Shown in pieces: positions 6,507 through 15,685 of a stretch of DNA of 45,350 nucleotides. The position numbers and the translations under genes were made by a program. The stretch covers positions 1 through 45,350 of the forward strand of contig JAFQAR010000083.1 in NCBI GenBank assembly GCA_017399905.1, in the 5' to 3' direction. Source of the stretch: Bacteroidales bacterium. Its GTDB lineage: Bacteria > Bacteroidota > Bacteroidia > Bacteroidales > UBA932. Under the pieces are notes generated by a model, which saw only the letters and a program-made list of their open reading frames with translations, was not told the DNA's origin and did no database searches. Within the stretch, counting starts at the first letter, position 1, and each line of letters starts with the position of its first letter.

Positions 6507-8333
6507 TCAGTATCTGAACGCCTTGTACGAGTGTGCCGGTATTTCCATGACCGTCTCTACAGGGACCTTCTCTCCAGTTTCCAGATTCTCCATTCCGCTT
6601 GTCTCTACATTGAAGCGGACCTTTACGGATACCGGAGTGTCATTGAAGTTCTCCACAACGAAAGTCCTGTTGTCATATGGGAAGAGGGCAACCTTTGACG
6701 GACCTTCAATGTACATGTCGAGACCCTTGCTCATGAATCTTCTTATGACGTTGAGCGCTCCTTCCGGATAATCATAGAGATTTCCGAAGTCATCAGGGAT
6801 GGTCAGAACATAAAGGGTTCCGTTAGAGTAGGAGTTTCTCAGCAGCACAGGATATCCCGACACGCCTCCGCGGAGCGGACGGCCTGCACTTACAACCTCC
6901 CATGCGTCGTTCGTGAAGTACTTTACCTGTGGGATGATGAATTCTCTATCGGATTTTCCATGTCGTCCGAAATCGTCAACGATGGCCTTGAGATCTCCGC
7001 AATAGAGTTCGCATACATCAGCAAGGTCGTCCTTGATGGTTTTGAGAAGGCCTGTGGTAACGATCACATCTCCGCCGTTCTTAAGCTGTGTCCTGATCTT
7101 GTCCATGATGGCAGGATCCTTTGCAGCCTGCTGGGTGAGAAGGATCTGCTTCTGATCCTGAAGGAATTCCGGATGCATGTCCTGAGGAAGTCCGATCATG
7201 CCGAGGTAGTTCTGGAGGAAGTCCTCGCCGGAAGAGTGATATGGCTTGTAGGATGCGATGCCTACAGGATTTCCCAATTTACCAAGGAATCCGTCTACCT
7301 GACGCAGTGTGTAGCTTGACACGCTTGCCAATGTCGAAGGTACGATTGTCTTCTTGCCTTTCTTCTTCGGCTGCATCATCTTGTCGTAGTCGAAGCTGTT
7401 GCCTGTGCCCTGCCAATCCTTTCTGTGATGTTCCGCATTTATTGCAACATTGTTGAGCTGCATGAAGTTCCAGAGGATGATTTCAGGGGTCTTGGTGAGC
7501 ATGGTGAGATGTACCTGCTCGGCATAACGGTCAACTCCCATGTTTATGCCTCCTGCATCAACCCAGCCTCCGCCGTTCTTTCCAGGAGCGATATTGTCGA
7601 AATATCTGATCACGTTGTAGCTCAGGTAATTCTGCAGATGCTGGTTTCCGCCTGGGTCACGAGTTTCAGTACCTGTCCAGAGACCGTCAAAATATTTCGG
7701 TTCTTCATCAAGGTTAAAGCCAAGGCCATGGAAATGGTCATACCAGTTAGGATACTTGATGATGACCTTGCATTTAGGATTCACCTTATGCGCAGGGTCT
7801 ACGACAAGCTCCTTTCCTGCCTTTGACATAAGTTCAAGACGGTATTCCGTCCAACTCCTGTCGCCCTTTGCCGCGATTTCGTCGTCGTTCTTCACATCGA
7901 TGAAGAAGAAGTCATCGAGTATGAAGTCATCGAAGAACTTCGCAGTATATTCCGCCACATACTTCACGAACTCTCTGTCCGGCTGTCTTGCGTAGCTGAA
8001 TGTCTGGAAATCATTCGGTTCGGAAATGGTATATGTGATGCCACCGCCTACTTCCAGACCTTTGGACTTGAAGAACCTGATCACTTCCTTCAGCGTCTTT
8101 TCATCAACTACGATCGAGTCGCGGTGTGTCTCTATGTACATCTTGTCGAGGTCGACCTGGCTGCTTACTGTCTCCCAAGTCTGCTCGAGGAAGGCTTTGT
8201 CCTTCATTTTCAGTACATCCTGAGCGCGGATGTACGATGAAACCTTGAAGTTCTCATATTTCTGTGCGTATGCCGTAACGGCTCCCGCTGAAAGCAGCAG
8301 GACAGCCAATAGCCTTAGTGCCATTTTTTTCAT
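6507..8333 (-). CDS. secreted glycosidase-like protein of unrecognised family (U1)
   Basis: A 608-residue protein with a signal peptide (cleavage near Ala-Tyr-Ala-Gln, residue 24). The N-terminal 350 residues look like an alpha/beta barrel: Met-Tyr-Ile-Glu-Thr near 65, Gly-Leu-Glu-Val-Gly-Gly-Gly near 92, Leu-Asp-Asp-Phe-Phe-Phe at 139-144, Ile-Lys-Tyr-Pro-Asn-Trp-Tyr-Asp-His near 192, and Gly-Thr-Glu-Thr-Arg-Asp near 221. The acidic residues at these presumed strand ends are candidate catalytic residues. A middle domain (about 400-480, Gly-Gly-Asp-Val-Ile-Val-Thr-Thr-Gly) resembles an amidotransferase-like fold, and the C-terminus is beta-rich, an order reminiscent of GH42-type enzymes. It is the last gene of the PUL operon, 6 bp after GH3, and is clearly paralogous to the protein at 25745-27634. 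I cannot assign a CAZy family. Glycoside hydrolase activity is inferred from context and fold-like features. Confidence 0.7.
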   Translation of the reverse strand: MKKMALRLLAVLLLSAGAVTAYAQKYENFKVSSYIRAQDVLKMKDKAFLEQTWETVSSQVDLDKMYIETHRDSIVVDEKTLKEVIRFFKSKGLEVGGGITYTISEPNDFQTFSYARQPDREFVKYVAEYTAKFFDDFILDDFFFIDVKNDDEIAAKGDRSWTEYRLELMSKAGKELVVDPAHKVNPKCKVIIKYPNWYDHFHGLGFNLDEEPKYFDGLWTGTETRDPGGNQHLQNYLSYNVIRYFDNIAPGKNGGGWVDAGGINMGVDRYAEQVHLTMLTKTPEIILWNFMQLNNVAINAEHHRKDWQGTGNSFDYDKMMQPKKKGKKTIVPSTLASVSSYTLRQVDGFLGKLGNPVGIASYKPYHSSGEDFLQNYLGMIGLPQDMHPEFLQDQKQILLTQQAAKDPAIMDKIRTQLKNGGDVIVTTGLLKTIKDDLADVCELYCGDLKAIVDDFGRHGKSDREFIIPQVKYFTNDAWEVVSAGRPLRGGVSGYPVLLRNSYSNGTLYVLTIPDDFGNLYDYPEGALNVIRRFMSKGLDMYIEGPSKVALFPYDNRTFVVENFNDTPVSVKVRFNVETSGMENLETGEKVPVETVMEIPAHSYKAFRY

Positions 8334-8339
8334 AGTCGT

Positions 8340-10544
8340 CTATTTTATGCGGGTTTTACCTGTAAGCCTGATGTCATCGGAAGAACTTCCAACGTGGAAT
8401 ACTGCTGCGCCTGGCTCCACTGCCCATCCGTCTGACGCTTCATCCCAATGACGGAATACCTCCTTGTCTATATCTATCTCCACACTTCTGGTTTCTCCAG
8501 CCTTTACTGTAACTCTCTGGAATCCTGCCAGCTCCTTCTCAGGTCTGATGACTGCTGACTCCGGACGTGATGCATATACCTGTACGACTTCATCTGCGTC
8601 CATTTTGCCGGAGTTCGTCAATGTGAGGGAAAGCTTCACGCCCTTGGATGTGGACTTTAACGCAAGGTCCGAATACTCGAAGTCAACATATGACAGTCCG
8701 TGTCCGAAAGGATAGAGGACAGGAATCTTCTTGCTCTCGTACCAGCGGTAACCTACGAAAATATCTTCTGCATAGTCTGCCTCAAGCTTGATGCTGTTCC
8801 TGTCTCTTCTTCTGTTCACAAGATTCACGAATATGTCCTCATTGCCTTCATCAATCTTCTGAGGGAATACGCCGAGTGCATATGCCGGGTTGTCCTCGAG
8901 CTGTACCGGGAATGTGAAAGGAAGCTTTCCTGAAGGTGCGATGTTTCCGACGAGGATATCTGCAAGAGCGTTTCCGCCTTCAGAACCGTTGAACCATGAA
9001 ACAACGACGGATGGAGATACCTCCTTCACTACGCGCAGATCTGCAGGTGCACCGGTGACCACCACGGTCACGATGTTAGGGTTGACAGCAGCAAGAGCCT
9101 TGATAAGCTCGTCCTGGCCCATCGGGAGCATGATGTTTGTCCTGTCTGAACCTTCTGTTTCTATATCGCGGTTGTTTCCGGCAACAAAGATCACCAGGTC
9201 GGATTTTCCTGCAAGCTCGACAGCCTCTTCCATAAGCTTCTGGTCAGGTTCGCGGACAGCAGGCATCCTGCGGTGACGGTCTTCTGCGGTATATTTCGCG
9301 TATCCCTGTGCATAGGTTACCTCAGCCTTGCCTTCAAGTCTTGACAGGAGACCGGCAAGCGGAGTCACTTCGTACAATGTCTTTACGCCTGCACCTACTC
9401 CTCCAAGCGACTGTGTCTGTACAGCATTGTCACCGATGACTGCGATCTTCTTGTGTTTCTGTGTGTCAATAGGAAGAAGGCCTTCGTTCTTGAGCAGCAC
9501 TACGGAATGAGCCGCTACATCGTATGCTATCTTCTGCTGAGGGGCCTGTGATGTCATTTCGACATTAGCCTTCTCTGCAGGAACCGGCTCTACTGCAAGG
9601 CGGACGCGCAGGAGCTCGCGGACTCTCTGGTCAACAGCCTCTACAGAAACCACACCGGCTTCGAGTGAATCAAGCAGGGTCTTTCCGAGGTGCGATGCGC
9701 CAGGCATCTCCACGTTCAGTCCGGCTTCAACAGCTTTTACAGAATGAGTGCCGCCCCAGTCGGAAATCACGACACCCTTGAATCCCCAATCGTCACGAAG
9801 AATGTCTGTAAGGAGCTCCTTGTTTTCAGAGCACCAGTAACCTCTTACCTTGTTGTATGCTGACATTACGCCCCATGCGTCACCTTTGCGTACGGACATT
9901 TCGAAAGGAGGGAGGTATATTTCCCTCATTGCTCTTTCGGACACCTGTACGTCAACGTATCCGCGATGGTCCTCCTGATTGTTCAATGCATAATGTTTGA
10001 GACATACTGCAGTTCCGTTTTCCTGAACGCCAAGTACATACTCCGTGGCAAGAACAGAACTCAGGAGCGGGTCCTCGCTGAAATACTCATAGGTACGTCC
10101 TCCTGTCGGTACTCTCTGGATGTTGATTGCCGGGCCGAGGATCATGTCCTTGCCTCTCAGTCGTGCTTCGATGGACATACCTTTGCCATATTCTCTTGCA
10201 AGCTCATCACTCCATGTTGCAGCAAGGGCCGAACCGGTAGGGAAGAACGTTGCGGAATCAGTGTCCAGATGGATAGAGTTCCAGCTGTGCGGCTCCATTT
10301 CCTCTCTGATACCGAATGGACCGTCAGCATACTCGATGTCAGCGATTCCCTGGGCAGGGACTCCTTCAGAAGAGAACATATGCTTGCCGTGAAGCATCGC
10401 TACCTTTTCTTCCAAAGTCATTGCTGACATGATTTCAGTGATCCTGTCCTCGTTCTTCATGAGGGCGGATTCCTTGACATCGGCTTCTGGACTGCAGCCT
10501 GACAGTGCCAGGAGCAGTAAAGCGGGAATTAATGTCTTTTTCAT
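8340..10544 (-). CDS. GH3 beta-glucosidase-type lipoprotein
   Basis: A 734-residue family 3 glycoside hydrolase with a lipobox (Leu-Ser-Gly-Cys, Cys17), so it is membrane anchored. The N-terminal barrel holds Lys-His near 183 and the nucleophile motif Val-Ile-Ser-Asp-Trp (Asp262). The alpha/beta-sandwich domain (about 340-560) and a C-terminal fibronectin III-like domain complete the BglX-like layout. It would release terminal beta-glucose (or xylose) from oligosaccharides. It lies 6 bp upstream of U1. Upstream is a 93-bp gap containing a -7 element TAATTTTG, so GH3 and U1 may also be expressed from their own promoter. It is the only enzyme of the locus with a lipobox. The family call is firm; the sugar specificity is inferred. 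Confidence 0.88.
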   Translation of the reverse strand: MKKTLIPALLLLALSGCSPEADVKESALMKNEDRITEIMSAMTLEEKVAMLHGKHMFSSEGVPAQGIADIEYADGPFGIREEMEPHSWNSIHLDTDSATFFPTGSALAATWSDELAREYGKGMSIEARLRGKDMILGPAINIQRVPTGGRTYEYFSEDPLLSSVLATEYVLGVQENGTAVCLKHYALNNQEDHRGYVDVQVSERAMREIYLPPFEMSVRKGDAWGVMSAYNKVRGYWCSENKELLTDILRDDWGFKGVVISDWGGTHSVKAVEAGLNVEMPGASHLGKTLLDSLEAGVVSVEAVDQRVRELLRVRLAVEPVPAEKANVEMTSQAPQQKIAYDVAAHSVVLLKNEGLLPIDTQKHKKIAVIGDNAVQTQSLGGVGAGVKTLYEVTPLAGLLSRLEGKAEVTYAQGYAKYTAEDRHRRMPAVREPDQKLMEEAVELAGKSDLVIFVAGNNRDIETEGSDRTNIMLPMGQDELIKALAAVNPNIVTVVVTGAPADLRVVKEVSPSVVVSWFNGSEGGNALADILVGNIAPSGKLPFTFPVQLEDNPAYALGVFPQKIDEGNEDIFVNLVNRRRDRNSIKLEADYAEDIFVGYRWYESKKIPVLYPFGHGLSYVDFEYSDLALKSTSKGVKLSLTLTNSGKMDADEVVQVYASRPESAVIRPEKELAGFQRVTVKAGETRSVEIDIDKEVFRHWDEASDGWAVEPGAAVFHVGSSSDDIRLTGKTRIK

Positions 10545-10589
10545 AAATAATGGTTACGTTTAAGAATTCAACTTTGGAAGCACATGTCC

Positions 10590-10597
10590 CAAAATTA
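10590..10597 (-). promoter_or_regulatory. internal promoter before GH3
   Basis: TAATTTTG on the minus strand matches TAnnTTTG. The 11-base stretch TAATTTTGGGA is identical to that at the U2 promoter (27649-27659). Expected start is near 10583, about 40 bp before the GH3 ATG. Confidence 0.5.
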
Positions 10598-10637
10598 ATC
10601 ATTCTTTGTGAATTTATAGCTCAGTGTTATCAGGTGT

Positions 10638-13076
10638 TCAGAACTTTACAGATATCTTCTTGCCGGTGTATCTTATGGTTTTTGCTGATTTCTCTCCGGC
10701 GATGGTGATAAGGAAGCTTCTTTTGCCGATCATTCCGGAATATCCTCCGACCCTTTCATTGATTGTAAGTGTCTTGGTGGCATCATTCCAGACGAAAGGG
10801 ATCTCTGTATATTCTCCCTTTTCATAATTGTAGTTGTCAAATTCGTCTTCATAAAGGAAGAATTCTCCGTCAGCACCAGGGTATATCCTGATTTCCAGTC
10901 TGTTCCACTTCTTTTCTGTTGCATACTGGACTTTTTCAGTCGTTAAAGGAACGATGCTTCCGGCCTTGACGTAGACAGGTATTATGTCGATCGGAGCCTC
11001 CTTGACAATCATCTGTCCTCCTTCATGCCTTTCATCTGTCCAGAAGTCTATCCATTCCGAATTGTCCGGAAGATAGAGCTGTCTGTTTACTGTCCGGTTT
11101 TCCCCGACACCGTCTTCAAGGACCGGAGCTACGAGAAAGGCCTGGCCGAACATGAACTGGTCATCAAGCAGATAGGTATTCCTGTCCGAAGGTGCCTCCA
11201 TGGACATGTGACGTAGGAATGAATATCCGTTCTTCGTAGTCTGCCATGCAGTGGAGTAGATATATGGCAGCATCGAATACCTGAGGTTGATGTACTGCTC
11301 CTGTACGTCGAACGCCCAATATCCTCTTTCTCCGAACTGGTATATTTCACGAGGTGATCCGGTTCCGTGAGCTCTCATCATAGGGTTGAAAGCTGCAAAC
11401 TGGAACCATCTGCAATAGATTTCCTGATATCCAGGGTCCGTGTTGGCAGTGTTGTATACATAGCCGTACGGATGCCATGCTCCGATATCGGTATTCCAGT
11501 ACGGAATCGCGCACATGGAGAAATTCAGTCCTGCAGGTATCTGCTTTCTGAATACTTCCCAGGAAGCGCGGATGTCTCCGCTCCAGGAACCTGCTCCATA
11601 TCTCTGCAGGCCGGCAAATGCGGATCTGGTCAGGATGTACACACGCTTTCTGTCTGTAACCGAGCGCTGATTCTCATATACTCCTTTGCTTACGAACAGA
11701 GGATATGTGTTTCGGATGTTGCGTAATGTACCTTCTCCTGTCTGGATGTTGAAGTCTCCTGGAGAGGTGTTGTAGAATTCAGGTTCCGGACCGTCAAGCC
11801 ACCATGCGGACATTCCCGGTTCAAAAAGATTCCTGTTCATATATGACCAGAACAGGTCTCTGGCCTTCTTGTTCCATACATCATACACCTTCGCCTCACG
11901 AGGAGAAGTCTGCATCGGAAACAATGCTCCCATTTCGCTCAGATCCTTGTTTATCCGGGTGCTGTCTCCTACGCTTGGCCATACCGTGATCATCATCTTT
12001 GCGTTCATGTCCTTGAGGGATGAGAACATCTTCTGATGATTCCTGAATGAAGGATTGTTGAATTCCAAGGCATTCCACGTGTAGTTTTCTTCACCCCAGT
12101 ATTTCCAGTCCTGGACGATTGCATCGAGAGGGACTCCGAGGTCACGGTATTTCCTTACGACATCAGCCACCTCTTCTGCAGACTTGTACCTTTCCTTGCA
12201 CTGCCAGAAACCGAAAGTCCATAAAGGGGCAAGCTTTGCCTGTCCGGTCAGTTCTCTGAACAATGCGACGTTTCCGTCTCCATCCTTTCCGTAAAGGAAG
12301 TAGTAATCCACTGCCTCACCGGCTTCAGATGTGAACGATGTGCCCATCGGCGTGTCGTCGAATGTGGTGATTGAATAGTTGTCCCAATAGACTCCGTAGC
12401 CTTTCACTGAACTGAAATATGGAATGGCTATTTCCATGTTATTCTGTTCAAGCCTGAGACGCTGGTCTCTCTGATTCATCTTTCCGGACTGATGCTGTCC
12501 AAGACCGTAGATCACTTCGTCTTCATCAAGGATGAATGACTGCCTGATTTCATTGGTCTTTTCAACGACAATGCGCATGCGGCCGTTATTCATGCCCGGG
12601 GTATCCTGCCCTGGCGCACTTTGAGTAGGCACAACACCTGCCGGCTTAGGTGCTTGTGCTTTTTGAGGACGGATGCGCTGAATGAATTGTACGGGCATTA
12701 TCTGAGTGCCATACTCCTTTTCCGAAAGCAGACGCCTGCCGTCGGCACTGTAGAATTCGACTCTTCCGGTCTCCTTGTCAAGATTGACCAGAAGTTCCGA
12801 GGATCTGGCTACGATCAGATTGTCCGTAGCTGAAACTGCAACATCATGAGTCTGTGGCTCCATTTCGACTACAAAGCTTTTCTTTTTGCCGAAATCGGAA
12901 CTTTCAGCATATTTCAATACACGGACGATACCAGGAGAGTAGAACTCGATCTTGACGTCCATTCCTCTCACTTTGGCAGTAAAGCCATTGTCTTGGCCTA
13001 TCTTTTCTGCTTCATGTTGCTCCGCCGGCATCGACATTAATGTCAAGCAACTCAGTATCAGTGTCAATATTTTCAT
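10638..13076 (-). CDS. GH31 alpha-xylosidase/alpha-glucosidase-like enzyme (GH31a)
   Basis: An 812-residue family 31 protein with a signal peptide and no lipobox, so probably periplasmic. The barrel carries Val-Gln-Asp-Trp-Lys-Tyr-Trp at 321-327, the nucleophile motif Ala-Trp-Trp-Leu-Asp-Gly-Pro-Glu-Pro (Asp428) and the acid/base motif Trp-Ser-Gly-Asp-Ile (Asp501). The Val-Gln-Asp-Trp and Trp-Trp-Leu-Asp forms are those of the group containing xyloglucan-locus alpha-xylosidases such as Xyl31A of Cellvibrio. A Pro/Gln/Ala-rich linker-like insert (about 137-165) interrupts the N-terminal domain. It lies between GH9a (35 bp) and GH3 (93 bp). The family is certain; xylose versus glucose specificity is not proven. 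Confidence 0.87.
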   Translation of the reverse strand: MKILTLILSCLTLMSMPAEQHEAEKIGQDNGFTAKVRGMDVKIEFYSPGIVRVLKYAESSDFGKKKSFVVEMEPQTHDVAVSATDNLIVARSSELLVNLDKETGRVEFYSADGRRLLSEKEYGTQIMPVQFIQRIRPQKAQAPKPAGVVPTQSAPGQDTPGMNNGRMRIVVEKTNEIRQSFILDEDEVIYGLGQHQSGKMNQRDQRLRLEQNNMEIAIPYFSSVKGYGVYWDNYSITTFDDTPMGTSFTSEAGEAVDYYFLYGKDGDGNVALFRELTGQAKLAPLWTFGFWQCKERYKSAEEVADVVRKYRDLGVPLDAIVQDWKYWGEENYTWNALEFNNPSFRNHQKMFSSLKDMNAKMMITVWPSVGDSTRINKDLSEMGALFPMQTSPREAKVYDVWNKKARDLFWSYMNRNLFEPGMSAWWLDGPEPEFYNTSPGDFNIQTGEGTLRNIRNTYPLFVSKGVYENQRSVTDRKRVYILTRSAFAGLQRYGAGSWSGDIRASWEVFRKQIPAGLNFSMCAIPYWNTDIGAWHPYGYVYNTANTDPGYQEIYCRWFQFAAFNPMMRAHGTGSPREIYQFGERGYWAFDVQEQYINLRYSMLPYIYSTAWQTTKNGYSFLRHMSMEAPSDRNTYLLDDQFMFGQAFLVAPVLEDGVGENRTVNRQLYLPDNSEWIDFWTDERHEGGQMIVKEAPIDIIPVYVKAGSIVPLTTEKVQYATEKKWNRLEIRIYPGADGEFFLYEDEFDNYNYEKGEYTEIPFVWNDATKTLTINERVGGYSGMIGKRSFLITIAGEKSAKTIRYTGKKISVKF

Positions 13077-13111
13077 GATGTCCAGATTTTCAGGATTGAT
13101 TCCCGTTTTAT

Positions 13112-15649
13112 TTATTTGTTCTTAAGGTTCCGTTGTGCCAGAAGGACCATATACATGAAGTTGCTTGTCAAGCCTCCCATGCAGTATTCTCCCTGCTGCC
13201 ATATGAATGGAAAATCCAGAAGTTCAGGCAGGTCAGGACGGATAAGGTTCGTTCCTGGTGCGACTCCTCCAGGAATATATGACCAGTCAGCTCTGTTGGT
13301 TCCGTATGCTGCCTTCTGTGTCTCCACTCCTACACCTGTCACAAAGGATACGCGGTTAGTTCCAGGATGGAATCCCAGCAGATAATTTATGCTGTTGTAG
13401 ATGTATTCAGGATCGAAGACTTCCGGATATGACTCGTGAAGGAGGCAATAGCTGAATGTGTGGCTTTGCGGCTCCCATGATCCGCTTGAACGGTTTCCAC
13501 GATTGTGGGCGATTCCATAAGGGTTGAGTCTTGCGTATCCTTCGAAAGTCTCTCTGATTGAAGGAAGAGCCTCACGGATAGCCTTGCTGAACTTCTTGTT
13601 GCCGACAGCCTTGTCGAAACGTCCGACGAACCAGCCGCAGCGTGATATGTTCTTCACGATATAGTCCTTGTGGTCAAGGACAAAGTCGCGATAATCATCG
13701 CTGCCGGTTGTGAGGTACAGCTCGACAGCCGCAAACAGTTTACCTCCGGTAAGCCTTTCATTTTCAGGAAGGCTCTTGTAGATGGCTTCGGAAATCTCCA
13801 GACATCTTGTGCTCAATGTGTCGTTATGTCCTTTGAGGACTCTTGACATTGCAGCCAGCTTTCCTGCGACATCGATTTCCTTGTAAGGATTGTCTTCCGT
13901 AAATACCCATCTGTCGTCGCGACCGTCACATACGTTGTCTGTATGTTCGGCAGCATCTCCGAGGTGGACATACTGTCTTACAGTAGGGCAGAGTATGCCG
14001 CGGTAAAGCCGTCCGAGCGCATCCCATCCTGCAACAATGGTCAGGGCTCCGTTCTCAACCTGCTGGAGTATGTCGTTCTTTCCGTCAGGCTGATGGAGTT
14101 CGGTTACCTTGTTGACGAAATCTATGCTTGTCTCATCCCAATATGCACCGAAATTCTCAAATGCGAGGGCAAGTACATAAGCTTCACCTGCCTGTGACTC
14201 CACGCGAAGGTCGTAGTCACCTGCATCATGCCAACCGCCGATATTCAGACCAGGTACACGGTCTCCCGGCTTGTACTTTGTCATTGTGGATGCTCCCTGA
14301 GAATATCCGTCGATATGGTTGATGTCGGTCTTTGCCATTATAGCGTCATCATCATGGCAGTAGCCATGCCATACGCGGTACTTTTCCCTTACTTCCATAT
14401 GGCACATCTGGATAGGGAGGAAATACTCGACTTCAGTCTGCCATACGCCGACATCGTAAAGATCCTTGCTGATTCTGAATACGACTGACTCGGAGTCTCC
14501 GTACCTTACCTTGTACAAGCCTTCATCCACTACGTCAGAGAAGTCGAACTGGAGATAGTTGTAACGGTAGAAGTCACCCCATTGGTGTGCAGGCCCTTCC
14601 TTTACGACTCTTTCTCCAAGTGCGTCGATACGGTAGAGTACAGGTGTCTTGAAGTCATTGTCCCTCTTGTCGAGTTCGATGACAGCGATCTTTTTCTGTC
14701 CGGGATAGTAACCGATCTGAGATGTCTGCACTACAGGAGTATAACGCCAGTCCTTGTCTATTTCCGGCTTTATCACCCATTTTGCGGCTTCCTTTGTAGC
14801 GCCCGGCTTGATGTCGCTGCGGAGGATGAACCATCCGTTGTTATGGTTGATGCGGCCGTCATAAAGCCCGAATTCTCCTGTAAGACATTCGAATGTCACT
14901 TTCTTGAGACTCTTGTGCGGGTTAAGCACGAAGGTCTTTCCCTTTGCCATTGGAGCTGATACTATGTCGTCAGCTATCATAGGATTGTATGTCTTCCTGT
15001 CAAGAAGAAGCTGGTCGAGACTTGCCTTGCCCTTAGGATTGAAATCCCCGATATGGTTCGTGTTGCTCTCCTGTCTCATTGTAGGACCTGAAGACTGATG
15101 CGGGAAGTAGCCTGTCCTGTCATCCATTATCCACGGCTGGCCGAGAAGGGTTGAAGGGGTAAGCTCAAGATTGAAGCCTATCTTGCCTGCAAGCCATTCA
15201 GGAACCGGTCTGTCAAGGTCTACGGTCACTACTACGGCGTCTCCGTCACCTTTGACGCTTATGGTGTAGTTGAATGTGACATCCGGATATATTGCCGGAT
15301 TGAATCCGGAAAGATGATGTGTCGAATCCGGATAAGATAATGTAACTGATATCTCATTGCCTTCCTTGTTGACCTGGCGGCTGCGCATGCGCGGAAGCCC
15401 CTGCCACTGGCCCTGGGATATTTCGAGACGCACGTCACCGCTTCCGGCGACTCTGTCTCCGTTCATCACAATTGTAAGACCTCCTTGATGGCCTTCAGGA
15501 TATACGTCGCTGAATACCATCACATTGGCTCCATGATTCTCAAAATATTCAAGGTCGTTCACCTTGAAGCCTTGCGCATTTGCCAGCGCGGCTCCCATCA
15601 AGAGAGCCGCGACCGACAATAGAATTGATCTGACATTAGTCATAATCAT
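13112..15649 (-). CDS. GH9 glycoside hydrolase with extra N-terminal domain (GH9a)
   Basis: An 845-residue protein with a signal peptide (cleavage near Ala-Asn-Ala-Gln, residue 25). Residues about 27-300 form a beta-rich domain I do not recognise. Residues about 306-395 are the cellulase N-terminal Ig-like domain (Gln-Thr-Ser-Gln-Ile-Gly-Tyr). The (alpha/alpha)6 GH9 domain follows, with Gly-Gly-Trp-His-Asp-Ala-Gly-Asp (Asp475 and Asp478, base side) and a C-terminal Gln-Gln-Gly-Glu (Glu821) as candidate acid. The usual His-His-Arg motif is replaced by Tyr-Gly-Thr-Asn-Arg. GH9 enzymes invert beta-1,4-glucan-type bonds. It is transcribed between SusD and GH31a and is paralogous to 23190-25721. 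An alternative start is two codons in. Confidence 0.85.
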   Translation of the reverse strand: MIMTNVRSILLSVAALLMGAALANAQGFKVNDLEYFENHGANVMVFSDVYPEGHQGGLTIVMNGDRVAGSGDVRLEISQGQWQGLPRMRSRQVNKEGNEISVTLSYPDSTHHLSGFNPAIYPDVTFNYTISVKGDGDAVVVTVDLDRPVPEWLAGKIGFNLELTPSTLLGQPWIMDDRTGYFPHQSSGPTMRQESNTNHIGDFNPKGKASLDQLLLDRKTYNPMIADDIVSAPMAKGKTFVLNPHKSLKKVTFECLTGEFGLYDGRINHNNGWFILRSDIKPGATKEAAKWVIKPEIDKDWRYTPVVQTSQIGYYPGQKKIAVIELDKRDNDFKTPVLYRIDALGERVVKEGPAHQWGDFYRYNYLQFDFSDVVDEGLYKVRYGDSESVVFRISKDLYDVGVWQTEVEYFLPIQMCHMEVREKYRVWHGYCHDDDAIMAKTDINHIDGYSQGASTMTKYKPGDRVPGLNIGGWHDAGDYDLRVESQAGEAYVLALAFENFGAYWDETSIDFVNKVTELHQPDGKNDILQQVENGALTIVAGWDALGRLYRGILCPTVRQYVHLGDAAEHTDNVCDGRDDRWVFTEDNPYKEIDVAGKLAAMSRVLKGHNDTLSTRCLEISEAIYKSLPENERLTGGKLFAAVELYLTTGSDDYRDFVLDHKDYIVKNISRCGWFVGRFDKAVGNKKFSKAIREALPSIRETFEGYARLNPYGIAHNRGNRSSGSWEPQSHTFSYCLLHESYPEVFDPEYIYNSINYLLGFHPGTNRVSFVTGVGVETQKAAYGTNRADWSYIPGGVAPGTNLIRPDLPELLDFPFIWQQGEYCMGGLTSNFMYMVLLAQRNLKNK

Positions 15650-15685
15650 GAAGTTTTTTGCTTAAGTTTTCCTAGTGGAATTCTA

